Below, piece by piece: positions 7,201 through 10,580 of a stretch of DNA of 10,580 nucleotides (the first letter of the stretch is position 1; each line of letters starts with the position of its first letter). The stretch covers positions 1 to 10,580 of the forward strand of contig CADAXO010000062.1 of assembly GCA_902791885.1 (NCBI GenBank), read 5' to 3'. Below the pieces are notes generated by a model. The model did not search any database. It saw only the letters and a program-made list of their open reading frames with translations, and was not told the origin of the DNA. The DNA is from Oscillospiraceae bacterium. GTDB taxonomy: Bacteria > Bacillota_A > Clostridia > Saccharofermentanales > Saccharofermentanaceae. A program made the translations under genes and the position numbers.

Positions 7201-7735
7201 CTGCAGGATGCTCGATGAGGAGATCAAGCATCTTAACGAGACAGGTGATACAGACTTCAAGCTTCCTTTGCAGGTCAATGTCGAGATCGACTTCGATTCT
7301 TATATTCCGCCGTCCTATATCGAGGACGAGGCTTCGAGGATGGCGTGCTACAGACGCATCGGTTCCATCAGCAATCAGAAGGATGCCGACGACCTTATCG
7401 ATGAGGTCACGGACCGTTACGGCATGCCGCCGAAGCAGTTCCTCTTCCTTACAAACGTCGCCCTCATCAAGGCACTCGCAGGCGAGGCGGGCTTCGAGAG
7501 GGTCTGCATCAGAGATACGGGTGTGCTTCTTTACTTTGCTTCTGACCGAAAAGCTGATTTCGAGACGGTGAGTATCCTCCTGGGTGTGCCCGAATACCAG
7601 GGCCGCATCATGTTCTGCGCACAGGGAAAGCCCTACCTGCACTACAAGCCTAAGGATAAAGACCGAGCCCGCACGGCTTCGGAGGCCATAGATATTCTTA
7701 ACATTCTCATAACAAAAACTGTCAATAAAAAATGA
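4226..7735 (+). CDS. mfd: Transcription-repair coupling factor Mfd
   Basis: A DNA translocase that binds RNA polymerase stalled at a lesion, pushes it off and recruits UvrA to start nucleotide excision repair. The protein is 1169 residues (E. coli 1148, B. subtilis 1177), so it is full length. Order of parts: UvrB-like region in the first 340 residues, including GEFSARGDVIDVFPP; RNA polymerase interaction domain starting with DYVVHDVHGIGLYEG near 498; translocase with Walker A GDVGFGKT (645-652, Lys651), DEEQ (746-749), TATPIPRTL (from 772), IESGVDMP and the arginine-finger stretch QIKGRVGR (915-922); C-terminal regulatory domain from about 1000 with YIPPSYI at 1026. The ATG at 4226 is preferred over the in-frame GTG at 4211 because GAGGA sits about nine bases before it and the protein then starts MAKEINELL. 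It overlaps pth by 17 bases, which implies coupled translation. All key helicase residues are present. Confidence 0.97.
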   Translation: MAKEINELLEKIEQDKVLMASFEEAARSGGPVNITGLCEQQKGYLIAALARRFDKKPVVIVSDETRAKAVSGSIAPFAGKDIPVLKPAELSLVSAVASSHENESERAGVVSKIVTGDFDAALICAPALLNKMPRADEFQKKFIKLSLGKNYDPVKLVADLSQRGYERVGMVSDQGEFSARGDVIDVFPPDMDRPLRISFFDDEIDQLKTFNPDDQRSIEGLKKAVICPAYIYTFEEDKRGRYADDMMHAAASDINRMNASSNRTTGELLERNCHADADAIRQGMRISALARWIGVINTDPRSVLDYLNKTRMMLFVDEFSEGRSRMDGYTADFAARIKSAYEYGQAPSCSYDSLFKAPDAMKALDAFGGTVTLACLKSSLSGLPGGVTVNCPGLSEENWVGRDEALINYIKNGGGATSSKITFMITGASRVDSFRNRMLSGGVDIDIISAALPAGFEYPAAGLILIGEQEVFGSEKKHIQKKSGGARITFFGDVAPGDYVVHDVHGIGLYEGIVNLKMGKSSQDYLKINYAKNAVIYLPVDKIDKLSKYVGPGGKDPKLSSLDSQEWKKNVERARSSVKKLAFDLVKLYAVRRANKGFVCGPDDSYQKEFEEYFPYEETADQIAAINDIKKDMESPVPMDRLLCGDVGFGKTEVAFRAIFKCVMNGKQAFMLAPTTLLAQQHYDNFRERLGGFPIKVVLLSRFVSAAAMKQNLQDIKDGKADVVIGTHRILSDDVVPNRLGLLVVDEEQRFGVNHKEKIKAMRANIDVLTLTATPIPRTLHMSMSGIRDISMLSEAPLNRRPVQTYVMEYDEEICVQACLREISRGGQIFWLYNRTADIDSKAAAIKKLMPEVRVAYAHGKMSENQMEKIVESFIKGEADILVCTTIIESGVDMPNVNTMIVEDAERFGLSQLYQIKGRVGRSDRQAYAYITYKPDREMNSDARKRLMAIREFTELGSGVKIALRDLEVRGAGNLLGAEQHGQMDVIGYELYCRMLDEEIKHLNETGDTDFKLPLQVNVEIDFDSYIPPSYIEDEASRMACYRRIGSISNQKDADDLIDEVTDRYGMPPKQFLFLTNVALIKALAGEAGFERVCIRDTGVLLYFASDRKADFETVSILLGVPEYQGRIMFCAQGKPYLHYKPKDKDRARTASEAIDILNILITKTVNKK

Positions 7736-7797
7736 TATTATGATTAAGGCGATATGCCGCATATATCAAAAAACATAAAACGCAATAGGGGGCTATT
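7736..7797 (+). promoter_or_regulatory. mfd-glnA intergenic region with small palindrome and glnA ribosome site
   Basis: An AT-rich gap of 62 bases. It holds a 13-base palindrome, ATATGC-C-GCATAT (7752-7764), flanked so that GATAT and ATATC lie at 7751-7755 and 7763-7767. The ribosome site AGGGGG (7786-7791) precedes the glnA ATG. Possible -10 boxes are TATTAT (7736-7741) and TATATC, but neither has a convincing -35, so I cannot place a promoter. No clear terminator follows mfd. The palindrome does not match the Bacillus GlnR/TnrA box (TGTNA-N7-TNACA). It may be an operator or a small RNA hairpin. Confidence 0.3.
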
Positions 7798-9231
7798 ATG
7801 TTTAAGACAGTTAAAGACGTCAAGAAATTTATCGAAGAGAATGACATTAAGATGATCGATTTCAGAATGATCGACATCAACGGCAGGTGGCACCACCTCA
7901 CGATCCCGGTTGAAAGATTCACAGAAGACACAATGACCGCTGGCATAGGCTTCGACGGCAGCAACTACGGTTTCGCACCGGTCGAGAAGAGTGACATGGT
8001 ATTCATTCCTGACTTAAGCAGCGCTGAGATCGATCCTTTCTGTGAGATCACCACACTCGCAATGATCGGTGACGTAAGGGTCATCGGCAAGGATGAGAAC
8101 ACTCCTTTTAACCAGGAACCCAGAAATGTCAGCAAGCGTGCCGAGGAGTATATGAAGGAGACGGGTATCGCCGACACATTCCTTCTTGGACCTGAGTTCG
8201 AGTTCTATCTTTTCGATGAGGCGTCATTCGAGAACAAGCCTCAGGCTTCGGGCTTCACTATCGATGGTGAGGAAGCTTTCTGGAATACAGGTAATAACGC
8301 ATACGGCGGCAACGGATATCAGACACCTCATCAGGGCGGCTACCACATCGCGCCTCCCCATGATATCGGTTACGACTACAGATCCCGCGTAACGATGGAG
8401 ATGGAGAAGCAGGGCATCCAGGTCCGTTACCATCACCACGAGGTCGGAGGCCCGGGTCAGATGGAGATCGAGGTCGAGTTCGACTCCATGACAAATATGG
8501 CCGACAAGACAATGCTTACCAAGTACATCATCAAGAACGAGGCAGTAATGGAAGGCAAGACCGCGACCTTCATGCCTAAGCCCATCTACGGCGAAGCAGG
8601 TTCCGGCATGCACGTCCATATGCTCATGTTTAAGGACGGCAAGCCCGTATTCTACGATGAGAACGGCTATTCAGGACTTTCCGAGACGGCCCTGCACTTT
8701 ATAGGCGGCGTGCTGCGTCATGTCCCCGCGATATGCGCATTCTCCAATCCGTCTACTAATTCCTATAAGAGACTGCTTCCGGGCTTCGAGGCTCCGGTAA
8801 CGATCGGTTATGCTACAGCCAACAGATCTGCCGTTATCCGTATCCCGGCTTATGCGAAGACTCCCGAGAAGAAGAGATTCGAGCTCCGTAACCCGGACGC
8901 TACATGCAATCCTTACTACTGCTATGCGGCTATCCTCATGGCGGGCTTAGACGGCATTAAGAACAAGATCGACCCGGAAGCTGAAGGCTACGGACCGTAT
9001 GACTTCAATCTTTTCGATCTGTCTGAGGAGGACAAGAAGAAGATAAAGGGCCTCCCGAAGTCTTTGGGCTCCGCGCTCAAGGCCCTCGAAAAGGATCACG
9101 CGTTCCTCACGGAAGGCGGTGTATTCCCGCCTGAGCTCATCGATCTGTGGATCAGGAACAAGCGTGAGGACTTGAAGAAGCATGTGGCGATGCCTACTCC
9201 GATGGAATATCAGATGTATTACGACCTCTGA
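7798..9231 (+). CDS. glnA: Glutamine synthetase, type I (GSI-beta-like length, adenylylation Tyr replaced by Phe)
   Basis: Makes glutamine from glutamate, ammonia and ATP, the main entry of nitrogen into the cell; a cytoplasmic dodecamer. The 477 residues match the longer GSI-beta class (about 470) rather than GSI-alpha (about 444), and the loop around EEAFWNTG...GGYHIAPPHD corresponds to the beta-class insertion. Active-site residues seen: FDGS (Asp53), GPEFEF (Glu133, Glu135), HHHEV (Glu215), GQMEIE (Glu223), GSGMHVH (His272), NSYKRLLPGFEAP, NRSAVIRIP (Arg343, Arg348) and RFELRNPD. The residue equal to Ser53 of the Salmonella enzyme is Asn56. The segment matching the E. coli adenylylation site NLYDLPPE reads NLFDLSEE, with Phe406 in place of Tyr397, so control by adenylylation at this site is not possible. 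The start follows AGGGGG by six bases. It is flanked by gaps on both sides and may be transcribed alone. Confidence 0.96.
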   Translation: MFKTVKDVKKFIEENDIKMIDFRMIDINGRWHHLTIPVERFTEDTMTAGIGFDGSNYGFAPVEKSDMVFIPDLSSAEIDPFCEITTLAMIGDVRVIGKDENTPFNQEPRNVSKRAEEYMKETGIADTFLLGPEFEFYLFDEASFENKPQASGFTIDGEEAFWNTGNNAYGGNGYQTPHQGGYHIAPPHDIGYDYRSRVTMEMEKQGIQVRYHHHEVGGPGQMEIEVEFDSMTNMADKTMLTKYIIKNEAVMEGKTATFMPKPIYGEAGSGMHVHMLMFKDGKPVFYDENGYSGLSETALHFIGGVLRHVPAICAFSNPSTNSYKRLLPGFEAPVTIGYATANRSAVIRIPAYAKTPEKKRFELRNPDATCNPYYCYAAILMAGLDGIKNKIDPEAEGYGPYDFNLFDLSEEDKKKIKGLPKSLGSALKALEKDHAFLTEGGVFPPELIDLWIRNKREDLKKHVAMPTPMEYQMYYDL

Positions 9232-9240
9232 TTTTCTTGT

Positions 9241-9270
9241 CAGTATGTATATAAAAAATAAACATACTTG
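9241..9270 (+). repeat. AT-rich inverted repeat downstream of glnA
   Basis: AGTATGT (9242-9248) and ACATACT (9262-9268) form a perfect 7-base inverted repeat around a 13-base A/T loop. The stem is weak and no T-run follows it, so it is a poor intrinsic terminator. Its right arm ends at the -35 box of the next promoter (9268-9273), which would suit an operator. Only the repeat itself is seen directly. Confidence 0.4.
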
Positions 9271-9295
9271 AAATAATTTGTTTACAAAGTATAAT
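9268..9295 (+). promoter_or_regulatory. Promoter of the coiled-coil protein gene
   Basis: TTGAAA (9268-9273) and a perfect TATAAT (9290-9295) are 16 bases apart, in an AT-rich gap of 112 bases after glnA. The predicted RNA start is near 9302, leaving a leader of about 40 bases before the ATG at 9344. The downstream gene is therefore probably independent of glnA. Confidence 0.7.
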
Positions 9296-9343
9296 TTATG
9301 TATCAGTAAGATTTTATTTTTGTAATGTTTAGGGGTGGACGCT

Positions 9344-10580
9344 ATGGGTGGAATCTTAGATGTTTTCAAGGGAAAGGGCGACGATAATACGCCTGCTGTC
9401 GCTGTTACAGGCGAAGTGTCGGGCAGCAGACCCGGCAGCACAACTTCCGGTAAAGGACGTAATACTTCTCCGATAGACTCTCCTGCGGCTTCGTATGCTC
9501 GTGAGCGTGCGGCTGCGGCAAGAGCTCAGATCGAGGCCCGTAAGGCCATGGAAGAGTCCCGTAAGAACGGTGTGGGCAAGCCCGATAAGCCTGAAGATAA
9601 GAAAGACGAGCAGGAGAAGAAGCCTGTCGGTCTTAAGGCACCTATCCGCCGTCCGCCGTCAGCATCTATCAACCACGCACAGGCAGTTGCAGCCGCTCAG
9701 AAGGAAGAGCAGCAGCGTCCTGCTCAGCGTGCAGGTAATGCCGTTAACCAGAACAAGAGCGTTGCAGGCAACGCAGATACTGCAGTTAAGACTTTCAGCA
9801 CTGCCAACAAGTCTCCCGCTACAATAGCTTCCGAGAAGGCTAAGATCGAGTTTGATCAGGCTAAGGAGCGCGAGGACCGTGCAGTTAAGGAAGCTGAGAG
9901 TGCAGCATCCAAGGCTGAAGAGGCAAGACTTGCAGTTCAGAAGTCCGCTGAAGTCCGCGAGGCTGCAATGAAGTCCGAAGAGGCAGCTGCAAAGGCAGCT
10001 AAGTCCGCAGAGACAGAGTACAACACAGCACTTGCTGCAGCAGAGTCAGCTCAGGCTGAGGCTGAGAAGGCTGAGAAGATCGCGCAGGAAGCTATTGCTA
10101 AGGCACAGGATGCAATGAAGCTCGCTTCCCAGAAGAAGACTGAGTCAGACGCAAGACTTGCTGTAGTAAGAGCAGAGGAGAAGGCAAGAAAGGCAGCTGA
10201 GGAGTTCGAGCAGGAAGCTAAGAATTCCGCTACACATGCTGAGGAGCTTGCCAAGTCCACAGCTCAGAAGGCAGAGGAAGCTAAGCTCGCATCCAAGAAG
10301 GCTGAAGAAGCTTACGAACTCGCCAACAGAAAGAAGAAGGAAGAAGACGACAGGATCGCTGCCGAGAAGGCTGAAGAAGAAGCAAAGATCGCTGCTGCAA
10401 GAGCCCGTGAGAAGGCTGAGGCTGCTGCCAAGAGAGCTGAAGAGGCTATGGCTGCTGCACGTCAGGCTGAAGAAGAGGCAAGAGCTGCTGCAGAGATGGC
10501 TGCTGCCGAGGCTAAGAAGGCAGAAGAACTTGCAGAGGAGAAGGCTAAGCTCCAGGCTAAGGCTGAGGCTGAAGCAAAGG
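9344..10580 (+). CDS. Unrecognised Ala/Glu/Lys-rich coiled-coil protein (partial, runs off right edge)
   Basis: I do not recognise this protein. From the ATG at 9344 the frame is open for 412 codons to the window end. The start is supported by AGGGG (9331-9335) eight bases upstream and a good promoter; an in-frame GTG at 9335 overlaps that ribosome site and is less likely. Residues 1-11 (MGGILDVFKGK) could form a short amphipathic helix. Residues 12 to about 160 are rich in Gly, Ser, Pro, Lys and Gln and look disordered, with a basic proline patch (PIRRPPS). From about 163 onward the chain is almost all Ala, Glu, Lys, Gln and Arg with alanine at heptad-like spacing (for example AEEAKLASKKAEEAYELA), predicting a long coiled coil. 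I see no cysteine, tryptophan, signal peptide or membrane segment. It resembles TolA-like or scaffold coiled coils only in composition, which is weak evidence. What follows the coil is outside the window. Confidence 0.8.
   Translation, partial: MGGILDVFKGKGDDNTPAVAVTGEVSGSRPGSTTSGKGRNTSPIDSPAASYARERAAAARAQIEARKAMEESRKNGVGKPDKPEDKKDEQEKKPVGLKAPIRRPPSASINHAQAVAAAQKEEQQRPAQRAGNAVNQNKSVAGNADTAVKTFSTANKSPATIASEKAKIEFDQAKEREDRAVKEAESAASKAEEARLAVQKSAEVREAAMKSEEAAAKAAKSAETEYNTALAAAESAQAEAEKAEKIAQEAIAKAQDAMKLASQKKTESDARLAVVRAEEKARKAAEEFEQEAKNSATHAEELAKSTAQKAEEAKLASKKAEEAYELANRKKKEEDDRIAAEKAEEEAKIAAARAREKAEAAAKRAEEAMAAARQAEEEARAAAEMAAAEAKKAEELAEEKAKLQAKAEAEAK

Noticed and set aside
7115..7762. 215-codon open frame on the minus strand
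   Set aside because: It is antisense to the conserved end of mfd, has no promoter or family resemblance, and reflects the codon use of mfd.
8224..8619. 131-codon open frame on the minus strand inside glnA
   Set aside because: Antisense to the glnA active-site region, with composition dictated by it.
9842..10580. Tandem DNA repeat or CRISPR-like array in the right end
   Set aside because: The repeated look comes from alanine, lysine and glutamate codons in a coiled coil. There is no fixed repeat unit or spacer pattern.

Overview
The window looks like chromosomal DNA of an anaerobic Firmicute, most likely a Clostridia member of the gut or rumen type. This is inferred from the gene content: an FMN-riboswitch-controlled RibU of the ECF transporter type, a glmU-pth-mfd cluster, and a clostridial-looking type I glutamine synthetase. 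AT-rich intergenic sigma-A-type promoters, G-rich Shine-Dalgarno sequences and moderate GC in the genes fit the same picture. No rRNA, tRNA, CRISPR array, transposase or phage gene is visible.

Layout. The left 2.2 kb is read on the minus strand. From its promoter outward it holds a sugar-phosphate nucleotidyltransferase gene (1424-2167), then, overlapping it by 14 bases, a lipoprotein D,D-carboxypeptidase gene of the VanY/DacB type (683-1437). The carboxypeptidase has an intact catalytic domain but appears frameshifted between its lipoprotein signal region and that domain. Next comes a long palindromic element (605-690) that overlaps the carboxypeptidase stop codon. After it come a separate promoter, an FMN riboswitch (457-554) and the riboflavin transporter gene ribU (449 to beyond the left edge).

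At 2168-2279 transcription diverges from two closely interlocked promoters. Rightward on the plus strand lies a tight cluster: glmU (2280-3689), pth (3697-4242) and mfd (4226-7735). These make the cell-wall precursor UDP-GlcNAc, recycle peptidyl-tRNA, and couple transcription to DNA repair. A 62-base gap leads to glnA (7798-9231), a glutamine synthetase of GSI-beta-like length whose usual adenylylation tyrosine is phenylalanine. A good promoter at 9268-9295 then drives an unrecognised gene (9344 to beyond the right edge) for a charged, alanine-rich coiled-coil protein.

The genes are mostly housekeeping with a cell-envelope flavour: UDP-GlcNAc synthesis, a sugar nucleotidyltransferase and a peptidoglycan carboxypeptidase. 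I see no convincing new multi-gene system. The items most worth a second look are the palindromic element at 605-690, the carboxypeptidase frameshift, the compact promoter-riboswitch-start arrangement of ribU, the Tyr-to-Phe change in GlnA, and the unnamed coiled-coil protein at the right end.
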